This document shows positions 1 through 12,174 of a stretch of 64,000 nt of DNA, in pieces. The notes below the pieces were generated by a model that worked only from the letters and a program-made list of their open reading frames with translations, did no database searches and was not told where the DNA came from. The position numbers were made by a program, and so were the translations under genes. This DNA comes from Botrytis cinerea B05.10 (lineage: Eukaryota > Ascomycota > Leotiomycetes > Helotiales > Sclerotiniaceae). Where the stretch lies: the NCBI RefSeq assembly GCF_000143535.2, contig NC_037320.1, positions 1,736,001 through 1,800,000 of the forward strand, in the 5' to 3' direction. How positions within the stretch are numbered: position 1 is the first letter of the stretch; the number at the start of each line of letters is the position of its first letter.

Positions 1-249
1 GGTTAGTTGAGCGGCGAGGGATGGGTTGGGGATGAGACCGGAGGAGAGAGAGGAGATGCTGGAGGCTATAGCGGAGCTGTGAGGGGGAGGAGAAGTTTAG
101 TTATTGGGAGCTAGGAGGAAAGAATGAACAACTGGGAGAGAAGAAAAAGACTACAAAACATACGTATCAGCATCCTCGCGTCTATCCAAGTGCGGGCTCG
201 CAAACACCACAGCACAGAGACTAGCCGCCGTCAAAAGATTGACATACAT
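1..249 (-). CDS. Partial putative secreted protein, 5' end only
   Basis: The gene starts at an ATG at 249 and leaves the window at base 1. Exon 1 (249-164) encodes a signal peptide with a basic-free start and hydrophobic core (MYVNLLTAASLCAVVFA) followed by a charged stretch with an RR pair that could be a Kex2-type site. A donor GTATGT at 163 and a CTCACAG acceptor ending at 77 define an 87-nt intron. Exon 2 then continues in frame into a Ser/Ala-rich stretch (SAIASSISSLSSGLIPNPSL) with no stop to the window edge. The family cannot be told from about 50 residues. Small secreted fungal proteins often begin like this. The splice phase agrees and a signal peptide is clear, so a real gene is more likely than not. 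The rest lies outside the window. Confidence 0.55.
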
Positions 250-953
250 AACGCAATTACTGAACGAACGAGATATTCGATATGAGTATCTATCAAAATC
301 ACATAAAAGAAAGATTCCGAAAAACTTTTCGTGTTTGCAAGTGAAAAGTGTATCGTTCAGAAGAGAAGAGAACAAGAGAAGAGAAATAACACGAAGACAT
401 ATCAAAAGAAAACCCTCAATCTCCACATTCGGGACATTAGTACAAGCCCCTGATGATAAACACGAACTCGGTATCACTCTTCAACACTGTGCATTGCCCA
501 ATCGCGGAGATGGAAATGTCTTGTTTGCTCTTGCTTCTGTTGTGATACCTATTCTGACCAATGATTGCTTGGGGCGAAAAGGAAGATGTAGTGATGATTT
601 GAAGTTTCATGCAAATGGACTGGTACGGGTCGGGTGTGCAAATTACTAGTTGGAGAGAGAATAAGAAACGTTCAATATGGTGCGTTTATTTTGCTTCAGC
701 GCTCGGAATTTGGGACACAGCTTTGTGTTATATTGATGAGTATCTGCATGAGGTGATATATGAGAACACATTTTCTAGCATCTACTTTCACATCTGACAG
801 GGTGTGAAACATGGGCGCTGTGGCTGAAATATTGATTTTTTCTAAATCCAGCCATGTACATTTCCGAGGCAACGATGTAGAACAGAAAGTAGGAAACTTG
901 TGAACCGTTGATGAAAAGTGACATTACTATATTACATTGGGTATCTTTCTCCC
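250..953. other. Intergenic, no gene seen
   Basis: Upstream region of the left-edge gene and 3' flank of the aldo/keto reductase. Open frames here are short and show no recognisable protein. Nothing else was seen. Confidence 0.6.
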
Positions 954-2093
954 TTAATTCTTTTTTCCATCTAGATCCGAATAGAAGTTGTATCCGAATC
1001 CTTTACTAGCATCATTGAATCTCAACTTTTTATCCAAACCATCCAACTTCTTCAAGTCTTCTGCATCAAGTTTGAAATCTCCCTCCAAGTTAGACTTGAT
1101 GCGTGAAGGTGTCTTGGATTTGGGGATAACCGAGTGACCATGTGCAATACCCCAAGCTAAAGCTACGTGTGCTCCAGACTTGTTGTACTTTTTGCCGATT
1201 TCAACGATAGTTGGATCATCCTGAAAACATGTTAGTAAAGTGCGGAATGATTTGAATCGAATCAATCTTACCATCAACTTGCCAATACCCTTTCCGGCGT
1301 CATAAATTTCATTTTGATTTCCAAATGGAGAATACTGTGTGATATGAATACCTTTGCTCTTGTTGAATTCACAGAATTCAGTTTGTTGTAACCATGGATG
1401 AAGTTCCAATTGATGAGCTGCAGGAACCACAGAAGTCTCCTTCAACAAATGTTCCAGCTCTCCTCTTGAAAAGTTAGAAATACCAATAGCCTTGGTCTTT
1501 CCAGTATCAATGAGCTTTTCCATAGCCTTATATGTATCGACGTATGAAATATCTGCTGTTTGCATCTTTCCATCTACCTTGGGCATTAATTCATCGCCTG
1601 GCTTGAATGCAGATGGCCAATGCATCAAGAACAAATCCACATAATCCAAATCCAAATCTTTTAATGAAGCATCAAGAGCTGCTTCGACGTCTTCTGGTTT
1701 ATGCTTGTTGTTCCAGAGTTTAGTGGTAATGAAGAGTTCGGAACGAGGAATGCCAGATTTCTTGATTGCAGCTCCGCATGCTGGTTCAGTACCGTAAACT
1801 CTAGCCTAGAAGAGACATTGGGTTAGCACATTATCCATTGATCGATAATGAAATCTTAAGATGATAATACACACAGTATCGATATGTCTATACCCCGCCT
1901 TTAATGCCTCCGTAACTGCGTTCTCTTGAGAATCCTTATCTTGCCAAGTACCAAAGCCAATGGCAGGAATGGTAGCTCCAGTGTTAAGCTTGTGGGTAGT
2001 GATTGAGGCCATCGTTCGTCTTTGGAGTTGTGAAGAAAGTTGTGATAATCGTGCTGAAGATCTGAATGATGATTGAAGAGTTCGAGAGAACAT
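954..2093 (-). CDS. Aldo/keto reductase, possible mitochondrial presequence
   Basis: NADP-dependent aldo/keto reductase of the single-domain (beta/alpha)8 type, reducing aldehydes or sugar-derived ketoacids to alcohols. Three exons: 2093-1875, 1805-1272 and 1220-954, giving 339 residues. The catalytic tetrad is visible: Asp in GYRHIDT, Tyr in ARVYGTE, Lys in FITTKLWN and His in FLMHWP. The C-terminal [14 protein letters not shown] segment is the family's coenzyme-phosphate-binding motif. The second intron is 51 nt with no stop, so its retention would only insert 17 residues. Two in-frame ATGs are possible. The one at 2093 adds a 27-residue Arg/Ser-rich leader without acidic residues, typical of a mitochondrial presequence. 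The one at 2012 (MASITTHKL) gives the usual cytosolic length of 312. Related fungal enzymes include glycerol dehydrogenases and L-glyceraldehyde/galacturonate reductases; the substrate cannot be fixed from sequence. Confidence 0.9.
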
Positions 2094-3545
2094 ATTTGAT
2101 ATGAAAGAGAATATTAAATAGAAAACCACCTACTCGAATGCGCCTCTATTTCCTTAGTCACTTACCTCATTATTCATCTCTTTGCCGCCACCAAAGGTGT
2201 GACGTAGATGTTTATATGATTGAAGAGATGATTAATGGAATACCGGTACCACTGTCGATCCTATGACGTTTTAGCTTTTGTTGGAGATCTTCAACGGCGG
2301 AAGATGGTATTCAAGATATGCGGGATGCGGTATGTGGTATGTGGTATGCATAGATGGCCCTTTGTGATTCCCCGCTCTGGAAGAAAGGTCCGAATTCGGC
2401 ACGGATTAATAATTTTGCGAATGGCACTCGAAGGATCTCAGTCTTCACTTGACCACAATTAGCAGGTAGATGGATGAGCAAGTAGGTAAAGGTTGCTCGA
2501 AATCTCCAATAACTCCACCATGAGCTGCAATGGATGAAATTGTTCTTGTGAAGATCGATGAATGTTGCAGAACGAGACACACACACACACACACACACAC
2601 ACAAGACGCACCTCGGAGAATGAACTTGGAAATGGCCAAACATCTCAAAGACATTCAACCACTCTGCTCTTCTCTACTCCCCGACGTCATTACTTGCTAT
2701 TGCACTCGTTGTACGAGTAGATATCACTCCATCAACAGACCAAATATACCAACGGCGCCTTATGTATATTGGATTCATCGACTATGAAATCAGACGCCAA
2801 GCTAAAGATGATAACTCGGACTCCTTGTCGTCATCACCATGTTTCACCAGCTACATAACTCTTCTCCGTCTTCAACGATCCCAACCTCAAATTTCCTGTC
2901 CCGCACCAAGCTCACAACGGCATTTTTAAGGTTTCCAGTGATCTTCGCCCATCAGCGTTTCATCATCGTCCGATAGTCCATCTCGCTGCTCAATAAGATT
3001 TTAGACTTCGCAAGACTTGAAGGTCGAGAACGAAGGAAGGTGTCTCGGTATCACCATTGCAAGTGTAAAACGTCAAAGCTCACTCGAGGCTCATTGACGA
3101 CTCCCGGATACTTCTCTCTCTCCCCCTAACAAAATATCGGATCTGTATATCCTGAGCTTTGAACCATATCTTCCCATTGGGAGCGTATTTCTTTCCTGTC
3201 ATACCAAAATAAAATATGAGGGTCTCGATCATCATGAATATCTTCTTGCACTGCCTGCCGCGGTCGTTTCGAGTTCGATGCTTGGATCTTTTTATACGAG
3301 ACTTTTGAAAGCTTGGTACGTGATGTCAGAAAGGTATTCTTATATAAGTAGGGAATTATCTGTTTTAATCTTTTTTTTTTCGTTTCTATTATCAATTTTC
3401 CATTGGTTGATTGTCACTCTCGTTGAAACTAGATCTATACATTCGTTTTTCTCTCTTTTTTCCCCATTTTTGTATTACCTATCTATAATTTTTGAAGGAT
3501 TCAAAAGAAGGGCACACCAAACTATTCCTCAAACGCAAACTCCAG
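2094..3545. other. Intergenic, divergent promoter region
   Basis: Shared upstream region between the reductase (-) and the chitin deacetylase (+). It holds an AC microsatellite (listed separately) and, just before the deacetylase start, long T-rich tracts (about 3365-3490) as is usual in fungal promoters. No supported gene. Confidence 0.6.
2577..2603. repeat. (AC)n microsatellite
   Basis: Uninterrupted AC dinucleotide run of about 13 units in the reductase/deacetylase intergenic region. Confidence 0.95.
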
Positions 3546-5117
3546 ATGCATCCCCTTCAAATCACTTTGGTCGTTCTCCTAGGCCTCATATCCACCACCT
3601 CAGCCCGTTTCGCCAAATTTCCTACCTTCCCCCGAGCAATATCCCCAAACAACACCTGTGGATTCAATGGTACTGCAGGAGGAGGAGCAGATGGCTATAC
3701 TTGCCCCTCAAGCCTTCCCTGTTGTTCCTCCAACGGATTCTGTGGTAAAACAGACGCTTATTGTCTAAGTAGCAATGGCTGTCAATCCCAATTTGGAAAT
3801 TGTACAAGTCCAGTTGCTGTGGCCGGAAGCAAAGTAGTTGTGAGTCCGGATGAGACATGTGGGATAATTGGGGCGGGGACTCAGGGATATAGCTGCCCAA
3901 ATGGAGAATGTTGTTCTAATAAGTAAGAAACCATTCAATGTCCGTCATACAGTTGGAGGAGTTGGTGTTAACAATCTCCAGTGGATGGTGCGGAACCACA
4001 TCGGATTATTGTTCTGCTACTTCAGGTTGTCAATCGGCGTTTGGAATATGTAACAATGCCACAAACACCACTACACCAGGAAGCAAAGCAGGTACCAGCA
4101 CAGATAATCGCTGTGGACCAGGTGTCGGTACTTGTGCATCAGACGAATGTTGTTCTCTTGCTGGCTACTGTGGTACTACCGAAGGTATTGCCCCTCACCT
4201 ACTCCATACCCACACACATCTCCTAACCACCCCCAGAATACTGTACCGCACCCGACTGCCAATTCAACTACGGACCCGCCTGCGACGCCAACGCCATCCC
4301 TACCGGCGCAAACACCTCTACCATTGCCCGCCCAGCCGTAGGATCCGTTCTCTATGGCAGCGACGGTATTTACGACTGTGCCACGCCCGGTGACATGGCT
4401 CTCACCTTCGACGACGGTCCTTACATCTACACCTCCCACATTCTCGATCTCCTAGCCCAATACAACGCCTCTGCAACCTTCTTTATCACCGGCAACAACA
4501 ACGGCAAAGGTCACATCGACAACACTTCGCTCGAATGGCCCGCACTCATCAAGCGCATGTACGATAATGGACATCAAGTCGCATCGCACACATGGAGCCA
4601 CCCCGATCTCTGCAACATCACCAGCGCCCAGCGCAAAAACGAAATGTGGAAGAACGAGATGGCATTGAGAAATGTAATCGGAGTCATCCCGACATACATG
4701 AGACCGCCATATTCAAGCTGCACCGCCGAATGCGGCTGCGAAGCCGACATGCAAGAATTAGGATACCACGTTACCTATTTCGTAGGTTCCCCTTCCCATC
4801 CCCAAACTAAACCCCTGACTAACACACTCCTCCCCTCCCTCCAGTCCCTCGATACACAAGACTACCTCAACGACTCCCCAACTCTAATTCACAACGCGCA
4901 AACCATCTTCTCCAACACCCTCAACGCCTCCAATCCGCGCACCGATCATCCTCTCGTCATCTCCCACGATATCCACAATCAGACGTCGCAGGTGCTTGTT
5001 GAATATATGTTGAAGACGGCTGTGGCGAAGGGGTATAGACCCGTGACTGTGGGCACGTGTTTGGGTGATGAGAAGGCTAATTGGTATCGTACGGATACAG
5101 CGACGACTTTGGGGTAG
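3546..5117 (+). CDS. Secreted chitin deacetylase with three CBM18 modules
   Basis: Secreted carbohydrate esterase family 4 enzyme that removes acetyl groups from chitin. In pathogenic fungi such enzymes remodel the wall and reduce recognition of chitin oligomers. Four exons: 3546-3922, 3982-4184, 4237-4781, 4845-5117 (465 residues). The N-terminus is a signal peptide (LVVLLGLISTTSA). Three hevein-like chitin-binding (CBM18) modules follow, each with the Cys-rich core and aromatic positions: one begins NTCGFNG, one ETCGIIG with CCSNNGWCG, one NRCGPGV with CCSLAGYCG. The catalytic NodB domain shows motif 1 TFDDGP, motif 2 SHTWSHPDL, motif 3 RPPYSSC, then DYLND and ISHDIHNQT. No GPI tail is evident. 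The last intron (63 nt) has no stop, so its retention would keep the frame. Start chosen because the signal peptide follows directly. Confidence 0.95.
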
Positions 5118-5824
5118 GAGGATAGATGGTATGGCATGGGATGGCATGCAAAAAGCAAGCGATGGAAGAGCAGGAATAGATTGTTTATCTTGTAATGATG
5201 TGATTTAGGTGTGGGATTTTGGATATAAGTGGATAGGTTGTGGCAGAACGGGTTTTAATCATAATGATATTTGTTTATTGCATGACAAGTTACAACATCT
5301 CAGCCTCAGTCTTAACTCGCCCCCTTCATTTCTCTCCCCTTAACACATCGAAATACTTCTATAAAAAAACTAGTAGATCTCAGTCACATGGCACTACGCT
5401 GTACAACGCGTTCAATCGATTCACCTTGAGCCTCACAAGAAACTCCACTTCTAATACGTGATATAAAAAAAATACTAAAATTCTCATTCAATCCTTTCTT
5501 TGCGTTCTATTATCTCAATCCATCCATCTTTCGGAGAACCGAATCCTCCCTATAAGTCTTCCCCCTCCCTTCCGAGCAATACGATACAACGAAGAACAAA
5601 CAATATGCGCCCCAGCTAAGACTCCCGCAATGCATCCCACCATCCATCCATCCATTCATGGCTAGTCCATAAGATATCTTCCCTAAGAAACCATCAAAGA
5701 AGCAAAGACAATTCTTCCTATCGACACGAATAGAAATCTGACGAAGTTTTCCATTCTTATCCTCAAGACCTCTTTTCTTTCTTCCCCTGTCCCATATTTC
5801 GAGTTGTAATACTGAGAAAAACAT
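5118..5824. other. Convergent 3' region
   Basis: The deacetylase (+) and CK2 regulatory subunit (-) end towards each other here. Only short shadow frames and a short ATCC-rich stretch near 5640 are present; no gene is supported. Confidence 0.6.
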
Positions 5825-7446
5825 CTAATATCTCCCAACATTAGGTACGGCCTCTGGCTGGATTCCATTCTCCACCAGTTCTTTGTCCAATCCCTCAAGG
5901 TCTTCATCGTCATCTTCCTCCTCCTCACTTTCCTCTACTTCCTCACCATCCTCATCCTTGAACCCACTATCAATATCCAACTTCCTCAAACGTCTCCTCA
6001 TTTCATCCCTTTCTCCATTTTGCCATCGAATCAGCGCTGCAGGTGCATGAACTTTAAATCCATAAATCCGTGGTACATATCGATCATAACTTTTCGCCGG
6101 GATCATAGCCGGATAAACCTGGAATAAAATATTGTGAAACGAAGTTCCGAAATATGCGCCATCGATTGCAGAATGTCGAGAGGACTTGGGATTATAGATA
6201 TCTTCACAACGAGAGCAGTAAAGTTTGACAGCTTTGATGTTTGGGTTGTCGCTTTGTCCCATGGGGAGAAGTGGATGTGATTTACACATAACTCGAGGAC
6301 ATTTTCCAAAGTCGGCTTTCTTGTATTTTTCAAGCTGAAAAATGATTTTGATTAGCATGAGTTTCATGATGAAGATTAAAAGAAGCACTCACCATTTTTG
6401 CCAATCCTCTAGTAGTGACAATATAACGAGCATGAACTAAACCATATAAATGTCTTGCGGACTTCTCAATAGTCTCTCTCATCTCATCATCACAATCCAA
6501 ATCAAAGACATCCGTCACTAAATCCAACGCATATTGGTAATATTGAACCTCTGTTTGAAGTCCTGTAAGGTTGAATCGATCGGTGAGATAATCTTCGTCG
6601 ATTTCGCAAAAGTACTCATTACCGCGAGATGAAATGAACTAAAGGAAAAGAAAGCATTAGTAAATAGTCTGCCAATGTGTGTAAACTTATATGAAATATG
6701 GCTAAAGAACCCCTGGTGCGAAACCCTCGTGTCTGTACGGCGGAGTTTGGTGGGTCTCCTCTCGCATATTCGAGACCCAGACTTCTACATGTTGTCTCGA
6801 CGGAGTTTGTAAAATCTCATGAAGTTTTTCCATTGCTTTGATATCTTCCATAGAGGGGGGACGATGCTTTGATCTGCGTGTTGATTCCTCAAGATCCTCG
6901 ACCTCTGAAGCTCGACGTTTCTTGCCTCTCCTACCTCTCTTACCCCGTCTGAGTGATAGAGTTGGCGGAGGACCTGGCGATGGCAAGGATTGGGGGGTTT
7001 GATAACGCCGGTAGTCCAGATCAGTTGTAGGCGGACTATATAACATTGTGCGTGGCTATTGAATTCACCTCTCACAATGATCGGCGAGATCCTAGTGTGA
7101 AAATAAAATCGCCAGGAATAATCTTTGAGGACGCAGTTTCCATTGACTTTTGTCAGATGCTTTCTCCGTTCCTTCCATATCGGTCGACGATGCCATCCTT
7201 AACATAGTCCCTTTCGCATAGCATGTGCCCTTTCGTGGGTGACTGTGATCGATAGGAAAGCGCGACCTCCGCCGTTCAGACAAATCGAGGCGCGCAAAAT
7301 GGCCAGCAGAAAACGACACACAACCAGTCCCATCAACTTCCGCCAAAGCACCAAAAAACTCAAGCCAAAAGAATAAAATAACAACGTACCCAATCTCTCC
7401 AATAACTGGTGTAATCGCTGTCCGTTTCGCTATTAAAATCTTCCAT
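5825..7446 (-). CDS. ckb1: Casein kinase II regulatory (beta) subunit
   Basis: Regulatory beta subunit of protein kinase CK2, which dimerises through a zinc ribbon and stabilises and targets the catalytic alpha subunits. Exons 7446-7390, 6638-6393 and 6334-5825 give 270 residues. The first exon encodes only MEDFNSETDSDYTSYWRDW, the conserved acidic N-terminus, and joins in phase to FISSRGNEYFCEIDEDYL. The zinc ribbon is CPRVMC with a distal CSRC. The segment IYNPKSSRH and the positive-charge region are intact. The C-terminal tail is strongly acidic (a run of E and D), as in other filamentous fungi. Intron 1 is 751 nt, far longer than every other intron in the window, and contains an open frame (see the separate entry). 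Start choice rests on the conserved first-exon peptide and a GTACGT donor. Confidence 0.93.
6702..7046 (-). other. ORF inside CK2-beta intron 1, possible cassette exon
   Basis: A 114-codon ATG-to-stop frame lies wholly within the 751-nt first intron of the CK2-beta gene, on the same strand. Its product is rich in Pro, Arg and Lys (for example RRGKRGRRGKKRRASE) with a short helical segment. A candidate acceptor (ATTCAATAG) lies just upstream at about 7058 and would join exon 1 in the same frame. No strong in-phase donor is visible: GTAGAA and GTTCTT are the best in-phase ones. It may be a cassette exon, an alternative 3' end or plain intron sequence. I recognise no family. Confidence 0.3.
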
Positions 7447-8240
7447 GATAAATGTCGCACTCAATGAACTCGCCCGTAGTGAAATCGCTGGTGCGAAAGC
7501 TGTCTTGATCGTGACTCGAAAAGGATATCGCTCGATTTGACGTTACCTATAGCATGTGCTCGCTAGGTCGATATCTACGAAACGAAGGAAGGTGGAAAGG
7601 CTGAATGTCGTTGTCCTGCTTTAATTTGGTGGAGGGGCAGAAAAGCGGAAAGGAAAGTCGTGCACGGACCCTGCTTCTTTCTCCAAGAATCTGGAACGGT
7701 GAACCAGCCCCTTTATCATTTTCAACATCATCTGGGAAGTAGAATATAATGTGTTACGTGGAGTCATAGGTTTGAAGAGAATTAGAGGTTGACTTATTCA
7801 AGGGCCAAGAAAATGTCATTTATTGTATTGTATGATTGAATTTGCACATGTATCGGTGGCAAGCTCCCAGACCCCCAGCGCCTCGAGATATTGGAAACAT
7901 AATGTTTTGGAAACGAGATATCAAGAGAAAGAGCATGGACGCTTTCCTCTCACAGATGGCCCGTGTAAGAAAACAAGTCTAGATGTATTAGACTCGACTG
8001 AAGCAATGGAAGGGAAGTTTAAGCTTCTCAACACTATGTTGGCTTTCTACTTTTCTGAAAATAGGTATCCCATCACTGTATCTCCATTGGTATGAAGATT
8101 TGATATCTTATCGACTTCAATCATGTAGAAGTCTTCATGATGCCAATCTAAACTCTCTCTATACCCGCCGTGTGCTCATTACGACATATCCCTTTATCCT
8201 ATTGGGTATTTTTGTTCCTGTCCCTATTTCACCAGTATTC
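7447..8240. other. Intergenic, no gene seen
   Basis: Promoter side of the CK2-beta gene and 3' flank of the MFS transporter. Nothing recognisable. Confidence 0.6.
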
Positions 8241-10452
8241 CTAAATCTCATTCCCCTTCATCACATTATCCGGCAAGCAAATAACTCCCAAACAGGCTAC
8301 AAAGGTACCCGCCCCAGCCAAAAACAATGGTCCATTAAGACTCATAGCCAACAGCTTCGCTGCAATCAATGGACTGAAGATAGAAAACAATCTTCCCCAA
8401 CAACTAGCCATTCCACTAGCTGTTCCTCTTACCGATGCCGGAAACGCTTCTGGTGTCCAGCCATATAGTACCGAGTTGAACATAGACTGAAAGAAATATT
8501 CCATGACGCTAAGTCCCACATTTGCTGCTTGAGTATTGACTGCCGCGAAGAGAAAGAATGATGTAGCCATTAATGCAGATGAAATGATCATGGAAATTCG
8601 TCGTCCAACTCGAGATACTTTTACCATCAAAGCTCCTAAACCTACACCTAAGATTCCCGGCGTGTAAATGATGACGAAGTTGCGGTAGGTTTTGGAGTAT
8701 CCAACTGCTTTTTCCAGACCCTTCCGTGCCAAAATTGTAGGAAGAAATGCACCTTTGAGGAATTAGCATGCTTTTGTACAGTCAAGAAAGTGCGAGAATA
8801 TATACCCGAGACGGAAAATCCCCAATAGTCAAATGCGTATATTATCCATACCAATATGGTGACTCGTGCCATTTGCTTTGTTTGGAACAGAACCCCAATC
8901 CTTTTAACTTCCCTCTTGATCTTTTGACGCAAAGTTGAATCGTCAGGGACGTTTCCACCTTGAAGGCGAGCGTTGCCAGACGTAGCGGAGATGGGAGACT
9001 GAATCTCACCCGCATCATCCAAAGCCCTAAAATCCTCGATTGTAATGGTTAAGGTTTTTCCGTTCGTTTTTGCAATATTTTCTAACACTTTGAAAGCGTC
9101 ATCGTCCCTTTTCTTGCTGAGAAGATACTTGGGTGACTCTTGGAAGGTGAAAATGAAGAATCGCATTAAGAATACGAACAAGGATATCGAGCCCAGTGTA
9201 TATAGGAGATATCTCCACCCCATGTTATCTTTCTTGGAGCAACATTCAGCTCCTGGTACTAAGTCTTTTGCTTTGCATGATTTCAGGTCTGTCGCGCACG
9301 AGAATTTTGGTATGAATCCATAAGCTATGCCGCTGCAAATTACAACTCCAATCGGTTGGAAAATGGACAGGAGTGCCAACATGAAACGGTTTTTCTATGT
9401 TGAGTGTTAAATGAAGCTCCTCTAGGATGAAGTCGCATGGGGGTCACCTTGGGAAGGAATTCTAGAGCAATTGTTGTGTCTATAGGAATATTTCCTCCAA
9501 TGCCAAAGCCTGTGAAGGCAACTAACACAAGAAGACCATTGTAAGAGCTGGGTATCGCCATGCATATACCAAAGATGGATGTAATGAAAACCGTGCCATT
9601 GAAAGCCCATTTGCGACCTGAAAGTTGAAGTGAGTTATGAAGGAATGTAAAGTGATATGAGCTGGGAACATACCGATCATATCTACCAAGACACCCCACA
9701 CTAAAGCTCCAACAGTCAAACCAGAGTTGACAACCGTGAACAAACGGCCCAATTGATTATCTGCATGATTTGGTCAGCACTACATTTGGTCGTACAAGAT
9801 CCTCCTCGACCATTTCCATGCAACCTGTCTTATCTTTGACACAACACAAACTCCATATCAAGCCCAGCCTTCCAAGCTCGGAGATCAATCCAGTAAGAGA
9901 GGTTACATACCAGAAATTCCCATCTCCCTCTGCATAACTGGTGCAATCAACCCTAGTGCTTGCGCCCAGAGTAGATCTAAAAAGTACCCCAAACCACATA
10001 AGGTCCATATATACCACTGATATCTTCCCATTCCCATGAGATCAATCTCTCTCGCGACCAACAATATTTTTTTGTCCTGTACTGACAAGTCGTCGGGAAT
10101 TAAATCACCGGTCAATCTTTCGGCGTCAGTCGATGTCTTTGAGACTGGCGAAATGCGACCATCGTGTGGATCACCTGCTTTGTTCAATGAGCATATATTC
10201 AACTTGTGTAAACCAATCCAGATGGGATGAAGAAATGAAAAACTTCACACTTTGCGCCGATGGAGATGTAAAGCCATTAACGTGCTTAGACTTTGCCACA
10301 CCATCCTCACTCTTCCCATCGCTCAAGTTTGAGATGTCCATGTTTAGGAGCGGGATTGTACTTTCTCTTTCGTTCTCTGTAGTATCACAAACTACCTTCC
10401 CTCTATTCTTAAGAAAAATATCCTCGCTGTTCCAAGGAAAATAAGTGCGCAT
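8241..10452 (-). CDS. MFS transporter, sugar-porter/SV2-like type
   Basis: Predicted 12-helix plasma-membrane transporter of the major facilitator superfamily. Six exons: 10452-10251, 10177-9911, 9760-9674, 9617-9448, 9394-8806 and 8752-8241 (608 residues). The cytosolic N-terminus of about 120 residues is hydrophilic. The first helices follow YQWYIWTLCGLGYFLDLLW. Loop 2/3 has GRLFTVVNSGLTVGALVWGVLVDMIGRKWAF, close to the MFS GxxxDxxGRR/K signature. An extracellular Cys-rich loop precedes GWRYLLYTLG and is followed by FQESPKYLL, similar to the PESPR element after helix 6 in sugar porters and SV2-like proteins. The C-terminal half carries GRRISMIISS. The substrate cannot be inferred. An alternative start at 10341 (MDISNLSDG) would shorten the cytosolic tail by 37 residues. 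Exon 1 uses a weaker donor, GTGTGA. Confidence 0.88.
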
Positions 10453-12174
10453 GGCATATGAGTTATGTATGTATGTGCTGGGTTAGTTAGGTCAGTTGAT
10501 TTACCGGGATGGAAGGTCAAACAATGCGATGATATCAACATCCATATCTGACTTTGCACTTGCTTAGCGGGAACATTTTAGCCTGATTAGCTTGAGGTTT
10601 GATAAGTAGACAGAAGCAAACAACCACCAGGGAGTGTTACCGTGTAGTGAATTGTTGTGACCCGTGAGATAGAGGATCGTCTCGATAGCAAGCGTCACTT
10701 CAATGCAAACTCACCTACGCCGGATGATACTAAGCCCAACGCAGAATGGGATCTGGGTGGTTTATTGGGTGGAATTGGGGAATCAAGCTTTCTTGCAAAA
10801 TCCTGCGCCGGGGGATAGTAAATAAGAGAGAATCTGCATCCAGAAAAGTCTAGTGTCGTCCGGTGTGTGAGAGTTGATATGGTCTCGAGACGGTAAAACC
10901 ATGAAGATAAGAGAAGAATGGCGAACTTGATTGACGGGTTCATGCATACCTAGCTACGTAGGTAGGTACCTAGGCAAAGAATGAAGTGAACACAGCTTTA
11001 TGCTGTGACAGGAAACTGCGCCCAAGACACTACCTGCCAACGGAATTTGACTCTCTGACAACCTCGATATAGCGCGCGACTTGTTCCTGTCCTAAATCCA
11101 AATGGAAATAGTTGAAGTCACTAAATCCACTTGGACTCTCGGAACGAAGCGATCCCATAATGGTAATTGGAAACATGGACTGCTCTTTACTAGCAACATT
11201 CAAGATTCCAATCGTAAGCCGGGGCAAAGCGGGGAAAACCTAGAGGCAAAAGATCATCATCGTCCAAGGTCGATCAGGGCTAGAACCTCCGATGCTAAGG
11301 AGTGTTTCTATGCGTTTTGCCAAGGACTCATCAAATGTACTCGTAATACAAACGATTGATTGTAGTTGTCGGAACAGTTGATAAACGTGATTCCTTCAGT
11401 ATTTATTTACGCATCAGCCGACTTTGATGTGTTCGGCTGCTGACAAGGCACAGTGGGGATGGAGATCTACATATCCATCTATCTTATCAAGCGACAAAAT
11501 CAATCTACCCACCCCCAAGCTTGAGACCAAGACAGCTTGAGTGAATTGTCAACGTCGCTTCAGCCCCTATGAATGTCTTATGATAGGAGTGGTTCAATCA
11601 TACTCTATGGACTATATAATCCTTTATTCTTATTCTTATTTTTATTTTCATTTTCATTTTCGTTTTGTTTTTATAATTGTAACGTTTATTGTCGCGCCTA
11701 GAATATATTTACAAAAGCTATCTCATGTAACCAACACAAGAAATAATACCCTTTTTCTGCTTTCACAACTCATGACAGCAATAGAGCGAAACTGCCAATA
11801 ATTTTCTGCTATATGCTTGTAGCCAGAATGTTTGCTGCAAGACGTGAAGCAATTTGTGGAGACGATGTCAGATTCCCAGACGCCAATACTGTAAGATCCA
11901 TTTGCGTACAGACCCAAACGCCAATTTGTGCTAAAAAAAGAGTATGCACCAAACCAAAGACAAGAAGAAAGATATCACTCAACGCCTCGAGAAGCATCGA
12001 CATAAACCAAAGTCGACCCATTATAGACCAGGACAGTGTGTGGTATATTGGTGGTCGAGTCCATAAGATCATCCGTCGTAAGTACCATTTCGTATCCCAA
12101 CCAATTAAAATGCAAAGGGTGTATCCAGGGAAGAGCACGATGAAGGTAGTAAATATGATTAAGTATCATATATT
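10453..12174. other. Intergenic, no gene seen
   Basis: Promoter side of the MFS gene and 3' flank of the cyclin gene. A TTTTCATTTTC-type pyrimidine/AT tract sits at about 11627-11672. A self-complementary TAGCTACGTAGGTAGGTACC-like stretch lies near 10950-10975. Open frames here resemble no protein family. Confidence 0.55.
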
